This document shows, one piece after another, positions 18,919-27,879 of a stretch of DNA of 64,000 nt. This DNA comes from Phyllobacteriaceae bacterium. GTDB taxonomy: Bacteria > Pseudomonadota > Alphaproteobacteria > Rhizobiales > Rhizobiaceae. Both the position numbers and the translations under genes were made by a program. Each line of letters begins with the position of its first letter. The stretch's first letter is position 1. Location of the stretch: assembly GCA_024742765.1 (NCBI GenBank), contig JANSXT010000010.1, positions 98,712 to 162,711 on the forward strand, in the 5' to 3' direction. The notes beneath the pieces were generated by a model. The model did no database searches, was not told the origin of the DNA, and worked only from the letters and a program-made list of their open reading frames with translations.

Positions 18919-19206
18919 GTGCACTATGTGATCCATTGTCTGGATAAGCCCAACTCGGTGCAAAAGCGTCTCGACCACTATGACGCGCACAAGGCGTATC
19001 TCGCCGAGGCGCCGGTCAAGACCGTGATCTCCGGACCGCTGCTGGCCGACGACGAGGAAACGATGATTGGCTCATGCTTCGTGGTCGAAGCCGGCACGCT
19101 GGCCGAGGTCGAGGCCTTCAACCGCGCCGATCCGTTCCATGCCGCCGAGCTTTGGGGCCAGGTGTCGATCCGTCCGTTCAGCAAGCGCGTGGACAATCGG
19201 CAATGA
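18919..19206 (+). CDS. YciI family protein, possible dehydratase/isomerase of the hydroxyquinol route
   Basis: The 95-aa protein with a GTG start (AAGGAG about 10 bases upstream) has the YciI ferredoxin-like fold: a short beta-strand start (HYVIHCLDKP), the conserved His-Asp pair (LDHYDAHKAYL), ISGPLL, then FVVEAGTLAEVEAFNRADPF. TftG, which removes HCl from 5-chlorohydroxyhydroquinone just before hydroxyquinol ring cleavage, belongs to this superfamily. Given the hydroxyquinol dioxygenase downstream, a comparable elimination step is plausible here, but that is inference. Its stop overlaps the next start. Confidence 0.85.
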   Translation: MHYVIHCLDKPNSVQKRLDHYDAHKAYLAEAPVKTVISGPLLADDEETMIGSCFVVEAGTLAEVEAFNRADPFHAAELWGQVSIRPFSKRVDNRQ

Positions 19207-20210
19207 CCAAACCGGTACGCATGGCAATGGTCGGCCTTGGCTGGTGGGGGCAGAAGATGCTCTCCGTTCTCGAGGCCGCGCCCGACGAGATCGAAGTGGT
19301 TCGCGCCGTCGAGCCGAACATGGATGGCGTGGAGGCGCTTTGCCGCGAAAAGAACCTGCCGCTCGGCGCGGATTACGACGAGGCGCTCGCCGACCCTGAT
19401 GTCGATGCAGTGATCCTCGCAACGCCCCACACGCTGCACGAAGCGCAGATTGAGGCAGCGGTCGCGGCGGGAAAGCATGTCTTCTGCGAAAAGCCGCTGT
19501 CCCTGACCAAGGCGGGCGCCGAGCGCGCGGTTGCGCTGTGCCGTGACGCGGGGCTGCAACTGGGCATGGGCCATGAGCGGCGGTTCGAACCGCCGATCGC
19601 GCGCCTGTTGCAGCTCGCCGACGATGGTGCACTCGGCCGCATCCAGCAGATCGAAGCCAATTTCAGCCACGACAAGTTCCTTTCGCTCGACCGGGGGAAC
19701 TGGCGCCTGAAAGGCGATCAGGCACCGGCGGGTGGCATGACGGCGACGGGCATCCATCTTCTTGACCTGTCCGTACGCCTTCTGGGCGCTGCTGAAAGCG
19801 TGCACTGCATCTGCGAGAACCTGTCGTCGGACCTGCCGCAGGGCGACACCGTCGCGGCCTTCACGCGCTTTTCAGGCGGCGGGACGAGCTATGTGTCGGC
19901 ATCGCTTGCCAACCCGTTCTTTTCGCGCTTTGCCGTGTTCGGCTCCGATGGCTGGATCGACATCCGCGACAAGGCGCATGTCGAGGCGCCGGACGGCTGG
20001 ATCGTCACCAGCGCCATGAAGGGCGGCCCGATCACCGTCGAGGACGTGCCGCCGGCCGAGCCGGTCAAGGACAATCTGGTGGCGTTCGCACGCGCCGTGC
20101 GGGGCGAAGCGCCCTACCCAATCACGTCCGATCATCTGGTCAACAACATCGCGCTGCTCGAGGCGGTCTTTGCATCGGCCAAGAGCGGACGCACCGAACG
20201 CGTTCCCTGA
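19203..20210 (+). CDS. Gfo/Idh/MocA family oxidoreductase
   Basis: The 335-aa protein has the N-terminal Rossmann motif MVGLGWWGQKML, ATPHTLHEAQ, the hallmark (C)EKPLSL, MGHERRFEP and the substrate-domain GIHLLDLSVRLLG. Members oxidise sugars, inositols and related cyclic polyols with NAD(P). Together with the CUT2 importer this is the best hint that the imported compound is a cyclitol or sugar. It overlaps the YciI gene by ATGA. Confidence 0.92.
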   Translation: MTKPVRMAMVGLGWWGQKMLSVLEAAPDEIEVVRAVEPNMDGVEALCREKNLPLGADYDEALADPDVDAVILATPHTLHEAQIEAAVAAGKHVFCEKPLSLTKAGAERAVALCRDAGLQLGMGHERRFEPPIARLLQLADDGALGRIQQIEANFSHDKFLSLDRGNWRLKGDQAPAGGMTATGIHLLDLSVRLLGAAESVHCICENLSSDLPQGDTVAAFTRFSGGGTSYVSASLANPFFSRFAVFGSDGWIDIRDKAHVEAPDGWIVTSAMKGGPITVEDVPPAEPVKDNLVAFARAVRGEAPYPITSDHLVNNIALLEAVFASAKSGRTERVP

Positions 20211-20225
20211 CTTGGAGGACAAACC

Positions 20226-21206
20226 ATGAAAGCCCTGATTTTCGAAAACCCCGAACATCTCACCGTCACTGATGTGAAGATGCCCGGTATCGGCCCCAAC
20301 GAGGTTCTGATCCGGTCCCGGAAGGTCGGCATCTGCCATTCCGACTATGAGCTGCTTGCGGGCCAGTACATCATCCCGATTTCCTATCCGGTGACGCCCG
20401 GCCATGAATGGGTCGGTGAAGTCGTCGAGGTCGGTGCGAACGTGACCGGTCTTGAGCCGGGCGATCGCGTGGTCGGCGAATGCGTGATCAACACGCCCGA
20501 ACGCATCCACCATTTCGGATTTTCGATGGATGGCGCCGATCGCGAATATTTCGCCGCCCGGCCCGAATGGCTGCACAAGCTGCCCGACGCGGTCGACGAC
20601 GACAAGGGCGCGCTGATCGAACCCTTCACCTGTGGCTATTATGCGGTCGAGCGCGGCGGCGGAACCAACGCGTCCGAAACGGTCGTGGTTTCCGGCGGCG
20701 GCACGATCGGTCTCGTCTCGGCGGCCGCCGCGATCGGCATGGGCGCGCGCGTCATCGTCGTCGATCCGGTCCCACTCCGCCGCCAGATCGCTCAAAAACT
20801 CGGCGCCGATGCGGTGGTCGACCCATCGGATGGCGATCCGATCGAAGCCGTGCAGGAACTGACATCGGGCGGCGCCGACCTGGTCATTGAGGCGGCTGGT
20901 CACGCCGCCTCGCTGGCCAACGTCTTCGACTATGCAAGGCCCGAAGGCCGCGTTTCGATGGTCGGCATCAATATTGGCCAGAAGTTCCCGGTTGAACTGG
21001 GCAAGATCCAGATCAAGGATCTGACGGTCAAGGGCTGCATCGGCTCGCCGGGCATCTGGCCGGCCGCCATTCGCTTTCTGGAGCGAACGGGGCTCGACCT
21101 GTCGCCGATCCAGACGCACAGTTTCCCGTTGAGCGATGCCGACAAGGGCTTCGAGCTTGGCGCCAAGCCTGCCGAAGCCGTCAAGGTGACGCTCGAAATC
21201 GCCTAG
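20226..21206 (+). CDS. Zinc-dependent alcohol dehydrogenase (sorbitol/threonine dehydrogenase-like)
   Basis: This 326-aa medium-chain dehydrogenase has a catalytic site Cys37 (GICHSDYE) and His60/Glu61 (TPGHEWVGEV), and SGGGTIGLVSAAAA for cofactor binding. The structural zinc cysteines are absent, giving a compact protein. It starts at ATG 20226 after TTGGAGGAC. It is the fourth alcohol-type dehydrogenase of the operon (two SDR, two MDR), indicating several oxidations of one multi-hydroxylated substrate. Confidence 0.88.
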   Translation: MKALIFENPEHLTVTDVKMPGIGPNEVLIRSRKVGICHSDYELLAGQYIIPISYPVTPGHEWVGEVVEVGANVTGLEPGDRVVGECVINTPERIHHFGFSMDGADREYFAARPEWLHKLPDAVDDDKGALIEPFTCGYYAVERGGGTNASETVVVSGGGTIGLVSAAAAIGMGARVIVVDPVPLRRQIAQKLGADAVVDPSDGDPIEAVQELTSGGADLVIEAAGHAASLANVFDYARPEGRVSMVGINIGQKFPVELGKIQIKDLTVKGCIGSPGIWPAAIRFLERTGLDLSPIQTHSFPLSDADKGFELGAKPAEAVKVTLEIA

Positions 21207-21245
21207 CGTCAGAACCCATCGATCGCAAAAACGGGAGGTTGCGGC

Positions 21246-22085
21246 ATGTCAGACTATCTCACCGAGGACAATTCCGCCGAAACGGTCAATGCCCGCATGG
21301 GCAAGAGCACCAACCCGCGCCTGCGCCAGGTGATGCACTCCATGGTCGAGCATCTGCATGCGTTCATCAAGGATGTCGAGCCGACGCAGGAGGAATGGGA
21401 GGTCGCAATCGACTTTCTGACCCGGACCGGACAGATTTCGGACGATCGGCGGCAGGAATACATCCTCCTGTCCGATGTGCTCGGCGTTTCGATGCTTGTC
21501 GATGCGATCAACCACCGCCGGCCCGACGGGGCGACGGAGAATACCGTGTTCGGCCCCTTCCATGTAGATGGCGCGCCGCGTCGCGCCATGGGCGACAGCA
21601 TCTCCCTCGACGGCAAGGGCGAACTGTGTCTCTACACCGGCCGCGTGCTCGATTTGGACGGTCAGCCGATTGCCGGCGCAACGGTGGATGTGTGGTCGGA
21701 CAATGCGGATGGATATTACGATGTGCAACAGCCCGGCGAGCAGCCCGAATGGAACAATCGCGGCGTGTTCACGACCGGCGCGGACGGCGCCTACCGGTTC
21801 GTCGGCATCAAACCGGTCTCCTATCCGATCCCGAACGACGGGCCGGTCGGACAGATGCTGGAAAAGGTGGAGCGCCACCCATGGCGCCCCGCGCACATGC
21901 ATTTTCTCGTCAGCGCGGACGGCCATGAGCAGATCGTCACCCACATCTTCGTCGCCGGCGACGACTATCTGCAATCGGACGTCGTCTTCGGCGTCAAGGA
22001 CTCGCTGATCGTCGACTATCGACGAACCGCCAATGCCGAAACGCCCTGGGCGGCCGAATTCGACTTCGTGATGAAAAAGCTCTGA
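21246..22085 (+). CDS. Hydroxyquinol 1,2-dioxygenase (intradiol)
   Basis: The 279-aa non-haem Fe(III) enzyme opens 1,2,4-trihydroxybenzene to maleylacetate (or catechol to muconate). The iron ligands are visible: Tyr158 (DGYYDVQQPG), Tyr193 (VSYPIPNDGPVG), His217 and His219 (RPAHMHF). The N-terminal helical linker domain is complete, and the ENTVFGPFHVDGAP segment fits the hydroxyquinol/chlorocatechol subgroup. The presence of maleylacetate reductase and the absence of muconate cycloisomerase nearby favour hydroxyquinol over catechol. The upstream GGGAGG and the 39-base gap place it as the last gene of the importer operon. Confidence 0.9.
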   Translation: MSDYLTEDNSAETVNARMGKSTNPRLRQVMHSMVEHLHAFIKDVEPTQEEWEVAIDFLTRTGQISDDRRQEYILLSDVLGVSMLVDAINHRRPDGATENTVFGPFHVDGAPRRAMGDSISLDGKGELCLYTGRVLDLDGQPIAGATVDVWSDNADGYYDVQQPGEQPEWNNRGVFTTGADGAYRFVGIKPVSYPIPNDGPVGQMLEKVERHPWRPAHMHFLVSADGHEQIVTHIFVAGDDYLQSDVVFGVKDSLIVDYRRTANAETPWAAEFDFVMKKL

Positions 22086-22119
22086 TAACGCCGGGCCGAT
22101 GACGCAACCGGCCTTCGTC

Positions 22120-23031
22120 TCAGTCGGCGCCGGCCCGGTCCGGCAAGGCGTCGCGCAAAAGCGCGATCTCGGTCCTGCCCGCATCGTCGGCGCGGGTGGT
22201 CAGGCCGATGGGCCCGACCGTATCGGCGGTGTCGACCGGCAAAAACGCCAGCCGGCCGGCATTGACGGCGGGAGCCGCCACGCCGCGCGAGATCGCCCAG
22301 ATCGCATCGCTCGCCAGAAGCAGCGGTTCTGCCACCGACGCATCAGTCGTCTCGATCCGGTCGTCAGGAAGGCCGATGCCGCGTGCCATCAGATGGGTTT
22401 CGACCGCCGGCCTGATGACGGCATTGGCGGGCGGCACGATCATCGGGTAGCGGCCGAACTGCGCTATCTCGACCGGTCGGCCGAGCAGCGGATGGCCGGC
22501 CCGCACGACAAAGGCCAGCCGGTCGGCATAAAGCGGCTCGAACTCCAGCCCGTCGAGCGCGGCAACCGGCGCCATGCGGCCGATCACCACGTCCAGATGG
22601 CCGGCCCGCAGGCGCGGCAGGAGCTGGTCGCCGGCGCCGGTCTCGATGCGAACGACAAAGCGCGGCGCCTTGGCCCGCAGCCGCAGCACCGCCGCCGGCA
22701 CCAGCGTGGATGCGACCGTGGGCAAGGCCCCGATCGCCAGCGTGGCGGCAGCCGGCGCATCGTCGGTGACAAGATCAAGCCCGGTGTTCAGTTGCAGCAT
22801 CGCCGCTTCCGCATAGCGCAGCAGCAGATCAGCCGGCGGCGTCGGGACGAGGCGCCGGCCGACGCGCTCGAACAGCCTTGTCCCCAGCGCCTCTTCAAGG
22901 TCCCCAAGGCGCCGGCTGGCCGCCGATTGCGTGATCCCCAGGGCGCCGGCCGCCTCGGCGAGGCTGCGCAAATGATGGGCCTGGGTGAAACAGCGCAACT
23001 GCTTCAAGGTCACATTGGCGGGCTGAACCAT
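22120..23031 (-). CDS. LysR-type regulator, PcaQ-like
   Basis: The 303-aa protein has an N-terminal LysR winged helix-turn-helix (LKQLRCFTQAHHLRSLAEAAGALGITQSAASRRL) summarised here by its LGITQSAASRRL recognition helix, and a C-terminal effector domain with HLDVVIGRM and the PMIVPPANAVIRP loop seen in PcaQ-like regulators. It is divergent from the 3-oxoadipate CoA-transferase operon and convergent on the dioxygenase gene, so it likely controls the lower pathway in response to a pathway intermediate. Confidence 0.85.
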   Translation of the reverse strand: MVQPANVTLKQLRCFTQAHHLRSLAEAAGALGITQSAASRRLGDLEEALGTRLFERVGRRLVPTPPADLLLRYAEAAMLQLNTGLDLVTDDAPAAATLAIGALPTVASTLVPAAVLRLRAKAPRFVVRIETGAGDQLLPRLRAGHLDVVIGRMAPVAALDGLEFEPLYADRLAFVVRAGHPLLGRPVEIAQFGRYPMIVPPANAVIRPAVETHLMARGIGLPDDRIETTDASVAEPLLLASDAIWAISRGVAAPAVNAGRLAFLPVDTADTVGPIGLTTRADDAGRTEIALLRDALPDRAGAD

Positions 23032-23045
23032 GATTTTTTCTCATC

Positions 23046-23070
23046 GATAAGGAGGGCAATCTCACTTATC
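23046..23070. promoter_or_regulatory. Candidate LysR operator GATAAG-N13-CTTATC
   Basis: A perfect 6-bp dyad with 13-base spacing lies in the 86-base region between the divergent LysR gene and the CoA-transferase gene, the position where LysR-type regulators usually bind. It fits the general partly symmetric LysR-box layout but not the published PcaQ consensus closely. Confidence 0.4.
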
Positions 23071-23117
23071 ACGGAATTATTGTCATGGTAATGCCGAACC
23101 AAACCGCAGAGGAGCCC

Positions 23118-23972
23118 ATGGCCCGCCATATTCCGCTCGCCGAAGCCGTCAGCACCTTCCTCAAGCCCGGCGCAACCGCCGCCTTTGAGGGTTTCACCCA
23201 TCTGATCCCCCACGCCGCCGCCCATGAGGTGATCCGCCAGCAGATCGGTGACCTGACGCTGGTGCGCATGACGCCGGATCTGATCTATGACCAGCTGATA
23301 GGCATGGGCCTGGTCAAGAAGCTGATCTTCTCTTACGCCGGCAATCCCGGCGTCGGCCTGCTGCGGCGGCTGCGCGATGCGGTCGAGAATGGCTGGCCGC
23401 GACCGCTGGAAATCGAGGAACATTCCCACGCGGCGATGGCCAACGCCTACGAGGCGGGCGCGGCCGGCCTGCCCTGCGCGATCTTACGCGGCTATCTGGG
23501 CGCCGAACTGAAAGACGTGAACCCCAATATCCGCTCGGTCACCTGCCCGTTCACCGGCGAGGAACTGGCCGCCGTGCCGGCGATCCGGCCCGATGTCACT
23601 TTCATCCATGCGCAAAAGGCCGACCGGAAAGGCAATGTGCTGGTCGAGGGCATTGTCGGCGTGCAGAAGGAAGCCGTGCTCGCCGCCGACAAGGCGATCG
23701 TGACCGTCGAAGAGGTGGTCGACGATCTGAACGCCCATCCCAATGCCTGCGTCTTGCCGCACTGGACCATCGATGCGATCTGCACGGTGCCGGGCGGCGC
23801 GCATCCCTCCTATGCGCATGGCCACTATGCCCGCGACAATGCCAGCTATCTGGCCTGGGACAAGATCGCCGCCGACCGCGATACGTTCCGCGCCTGGATG
23901 AAGGATAATGTGCTCGAAGCCCGACCCGAGGTCTTCGCCGAACGCATCGCCGATCTGGGGGTCGCATCATGA
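23118..23972 (+). CDS. pcaI: 3-oxoadipate CoA-transferase, subunit A
   Basis: The 284-aa protein is the alpha subunit of a CoA-transferase that moves CoA from succinyl-CoA to 3-oxoadipate. It has the family start HIPLAEAVSTFLKPGATAAF, GFTHLIPHAAAHE and FIHAQKADRKGNVLVEG. ATG 23118 is chosen because AGAGGAG lies directly upstream and related proteins begin similarly; an in-frame ATG at 23085 would add 11 residues. Its stop overlaps subunit B by ATGA. Confidence 0.88.
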   Translation: MARHIPLAEAVSTFLKPGATAAFEGFTHLIPHAAAHEVIRQQIGDLTLVRMTPDLIYDQLIGMGLVKKLIFSYAGNPGVGLLRRLRDAVENGWPRPLEIEEHSHAAMANAYEAGAAGLPCAILRGYLGAELKDVNPNIRSVTCPFTGEELAAVPAIRPDVTFIHAQKADRKGNVLVEGIVGVQKEAVLAADKAIVTVEEVVDDLNAHPNACVLPHWTIDAICTVPGGAHPSYAHGHYARDNASYLAWDKIAADRDTFRAWMKDNVLEARPEVFAERIADLGVAS

Positions 23973-24744
23973 CCGGTTTCACGCCCGACGAGATGATGAC
24001 GATCGCCGCGGCCCGCGTGCTGCGCAATGACGATGTGTGCTTTGTCGGCATCGGCGCGCCGTCGGCCGCCTGCAATGTGGCGCGCCTCACCCATGCGCCC
24101 GACATCACGCTGATCTATGAAAGCGGCACGATCGGAACAGCGCCCGATGTCCTTCCCTTGTCGATCGGCGACGGCGAACTGTGCGACACCGCCGTGACGA
24201 CCGTGCCCGTGCCGGAAATGTTCCGCTATTGGCTGCAGGGCGGCTGGATCACGGTCGGTTTTCTCGGCGCGGCCCAACTCGACCGGTTCGGCAACATCAA
24301 CACGACCGTCATTGGCGACTATGACAAGCCCAAGGTCCGTCTGCCCGGCGGTGGCGGCGCTCCGGAGATCGCAGCACTGAGCCAGCAGGTCTACATCACG
24401 ATGAAACAGTCGGCGCGCGGTTTCGTCGACACGATCGATTTCTTCACCTCCTTCGGCCATGGCGAAGGCGGCGATCACCGCCAGCGGCTCGGCATGACCA
24501 CCAGGGGGCCGACCCTGCTGGTCACCGATCTGGGCATTTGGAAACCCGACCCTGAAACCAGGGAATTCACCGTGACGGCGCTGCATCCGGGCGTGACACG
24601 CGAGCAAATGCAGGAGACCGTCGGCTGGCCGGTGCGCTATGCGGCCACCGTCGAAGAGACGCCGGCGCCGACGCAAGAGGAACTTGAAGTCCTGCGCGAT
24701 CTCAAAGCCCGGACCGCCGCCGCCCACCAGAAAAAGGACGCAGC

Positions 24745-24748
<4 letters not shown>
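23969..24748 (+). CDS. pcaJ: 3-oxoadipate CoA-transferase, subunit B
   Basis: The 259-aa beta subunit has the catalytic glutamate candidate Glu51 in IYESGTIG and the [20 protein letters not shown] segment of this CoA-transferase branch. It pairs with the preceding subunit and overlaps the thiolase start by 4 bases, so stoichiometric expression is expected. Confidence 0.88.
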
Positions 24749-25947
<1,199 letters not shown>

Positions 25948-25968
25948 CGCGATGAAAGGACTGCGGTG

Positions 25969-27027
25969 ATGGACGCATTCATCTATACCGGCCTGCCCGC
26001 GCGCGTGATCTTCGGCAGCGGGACGACCAACCAGTTGGCCGCCGAAACCGAACGCCTTGGCATAACAAAGGCGCTCGTGCTGACGACACCGCCGCAGGCG
26101 CAGCAGGGTGAGACACTGGCCGCACTTCTGGGCGACAGGGCCGCCGGCGTCTTCAGCCAAGCCGCCATGCACACGCCGGTCGATGTGACCGAGGCGGCAT
26201 TGCAGGTCTACGAGGACAGTGGCGCGGACGGCGTCGTCGCGATCGGCGGCGGCTCGACCATCGGTCTCGGCAAGGCGATCGCGCTCCGAACCGATTGCCC
26301 GCAGATTGTCCTGCCGACCAGCTATGCCGGCTCGGAGATGACGCCGATCATCGGCCAGACCGAGGACGGCCGGAAGACGACGCAGCGCACGCTGAAAGTT
26401 CTGCCCGAAACGGTGATCTACGATGTCGACCACACGCTGACCTTGCCACCCCTGATGACGGTCACGTCGGGCATGAACGCCATCGCCCATGCGGTCGAAG
26501 CGCTCTATGCCGAAGAGGCCAACCCGGTCCTTTCCCTGATGGCCGAGGACGGCATTGCCAAGATGAGCAACGCTCTGGCGCGGGTCCGGCAAACGCCGGA
26601 TGATCTTGGCACGCGCTCGGACGCGCTTTATGGCGCCTGGCTTTGTGCCGTCTGTCTTGGCTCGGGCGGCGTCGCGCTGCACCACAAGCTGTGCCATGTG
26701 CTGGGCGGTTCGTTCGATCTGCCCCATGCCGAAACCCACACCATCGTCCTGCCGCATGCTTTGGCCTACAACGCACCGGCGATCCCCGATGCCATGGCCG
26801 CGCTCGAGCGTGCGACCGGTTCGAAGACACCCGCGGCCGCGCTCTACGATCTGGCCAGGGACGGCGGTGCGGAGATGGCGCTCAAGCAACTGAGCATGCC
26901 CGAAGACGGCATCGACCGTGCCGTCGAGATCACGCTCGAAAATCCCTACTTCAATCCGCGCCCGCTTGAGGCCGACACACTTCGGAGCCTTTTGCGGAAT
27001 GCCTGGGAGGGCCGGCGCCCGTCTTGA
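25969..27027 (+). CDS. Maleylacetate reductase
   Basis: The 352-aa iron-type alcohol dehydrogenase family enzyme reduces maleylacetate to 3-oxoadipate with NAD(P)H. It shows the typical start FIYTGLPARVIFGSGT, the nucleotide-binding GGGSTIGLGKAIA, LPTSYAGSEMTPI and GMNAIAHAVEALYA. Both GTG 25966 and ATG 25969 fit the AAGGA upstream; I chose ATG. The gene links the dioxygenase product to the CoA-transferase, completing hydroxyquinol to central metabolites. Confidence 0.92.
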   Translation: MDAFIYTGLPARVIFGSGTTNQLAAETERLGITKALVLTTPPQAQQGETLAALLGDRAAGVFSQAAMHTPVDVTEAALQVYEDSGADGVVAIGGGSTIGLGKAIALRTDCPQIVLPTSYAGSEMTPIIGQTEDGRKTTQRTLKVLPETVIYDVDHTLTLPPLMTVTSGMNAIAHAVEALYAEEANPVLSLMAEDGIAKMSNALARVRQTPDDLGTRSDALYGAWLCAVCLGSGGVALHHKLCHVLGGSFDLPHAETHTIVLPHALAYNAPAIPDAMAALERATGSKTPAAALYDLARDGGAEMALKQLSMPEDGIDRAVEITLENPYFNPRPLEADTLRSLLRNAWEGRRPS

Positions 27028-27101
27028 ACGACGCCCATCAATCTGCCTTGTTCCGGTGCCATGATAGTGGCCGGTCACGCGATCAATCCGCATGGAGGGC
27101 G

Positions 27102-27614
27102 ATGATGAGCAATGGCAAGGTCATCGACACGCACACGGTGCAGGTCGTTTGCGAACTGGCCGCAACGGTCGACGAGACATGGCACCATCTGACCGCGCCC
27201 GAAGCGCTGGCGAAATGGCTCGCGGTCAGCAAGACCGGCATCCGCGACGGCGGTGAGGTCGAACTTCTGTTCGATGTCGAGGAAGTGCCCGAACGGGAAA
27301 AGGCCGGCGCGGTCATCGACGGAACCGTTTCGGAGTTCGTGCCGCCGCGCCGTCTGGCCTATTCATGGACCGACCCGTCGGTGGATTCGCGCGTCGTCTT
27401 CGATCTCGAACCCTCAGGCGAAGGCACCAGGCTGACGGTGACGCACAGCGCCCTGCCGGTCGACTTCGTCGCCCGATGCGGCGCCGGATGGCATACCCAT
27501 CTGGCCATCCTGAGCGACCACCTCGCCGGACGGTCGCCGCGACCGTTTCTCGAAACATTCGAAGCGGCCCTGCCCGACTTTGAAGCCGAACTGGCGTCGG
27601 TCGACCCGGCATAG
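27102..27614 (+). CDS. SRPBCC/START (AHSA1-like) protein 1, possible CalC-type self-resistance
   Basis: The 170-aa helix-grip protein has the AHSA1-like pattern: ATVDETWHHLTAPEALAKWLA, a Gly-rich hairpin, PPRRLAYSWTDP, GTRLTVTHS and a final helix (GAGWHTHLAILSDHL). CalC, CalU16 and CalU19, which protect the calicheamicin producer by being cleaved by the activated enediyne, are START-fold proteins. A second copy lies at 29866 and an enediyne cassette downstream, so self-sacrifice resistance is a reasonable hypothesis. It follows maleylacetate reductase by 74 bases and could instead belong to that operon. ATG 27102 is preceded by GGAGGG; ATG 27105 is an alternative. Confidence 0.75.
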   Translation: MMSNGKVIDTHTVQVVCELAATVDETWHHLTAPEALAKWLAVSKTGIRDGGEVELLFDVEEVPEREKAGAVIDGTVSEFVPPRRLAYSWTDPSVDSRVVFDLEPSGEGTRLTVTHSALPVDFVARCGAGWHTHLAILSDHLAGRSPRPFLETFEAALPDFEAELASVDPA

Positions 27615-27744
27615 ACCGGGAACGCCGATCCCGCACCCGCGCCGGTTTTGGCGCTGCCCCCGGCAATCGGGGAGAAGACCGGCCGGCCAAACGGGCCAAG
27701 GATCGACCCCGAACGGCCGTTTGGACGGGCCGGGCCGGCGAGAT

Positions 27745-27814
27745 GGCAAGGGCGACTTGGCAAGAGCGTTCTGGCAAGGGCGACTCGGCAGAAGCGACCC
27801 GGCACAAGCGACGG
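27745..27814 (+). repeat. Five 14-bp tandem direct repeats
   Basis: Five consecutive 14-base units begin with GGC: GGCAAGGGCGACTT, GGCAAGAGCGTTCT, GGCAAGGGCGACTC, GGCAGAAGCGACCC and GGCACAAGCGACGG. They occupy the 265-base non-coding region between the first SRPBCC gene and the first leaderless solute-binding protein, ending 65 bases before its ATG. The period is not a multiple of three, and the flanking DNA shows no good gene. An iteron-like regulator array is the likeliest reading. Confidence 0.8.
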
Positions 27815-27879
27815 TCGATGGACGGCGGCCGCGGGCGCGCACGCAATAATGGCGCCCCTGCGAAAGGGCAAAGCTTGCT

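Noticed and set aside
21246..22085. Catechol 1,2-dioxygenase assignment
   Set aside because: No muconate cycloisomerase or muconolactone isomerase gene is present, whereas maleylacetate reductase is, which fits hydroxyquinol cleavage.
27745..27814. Possible CRISPR array
   Set aside because: The 14-base units are contiguous with no spacers, and no cas gene is present, so it is a simple tandem repeat.
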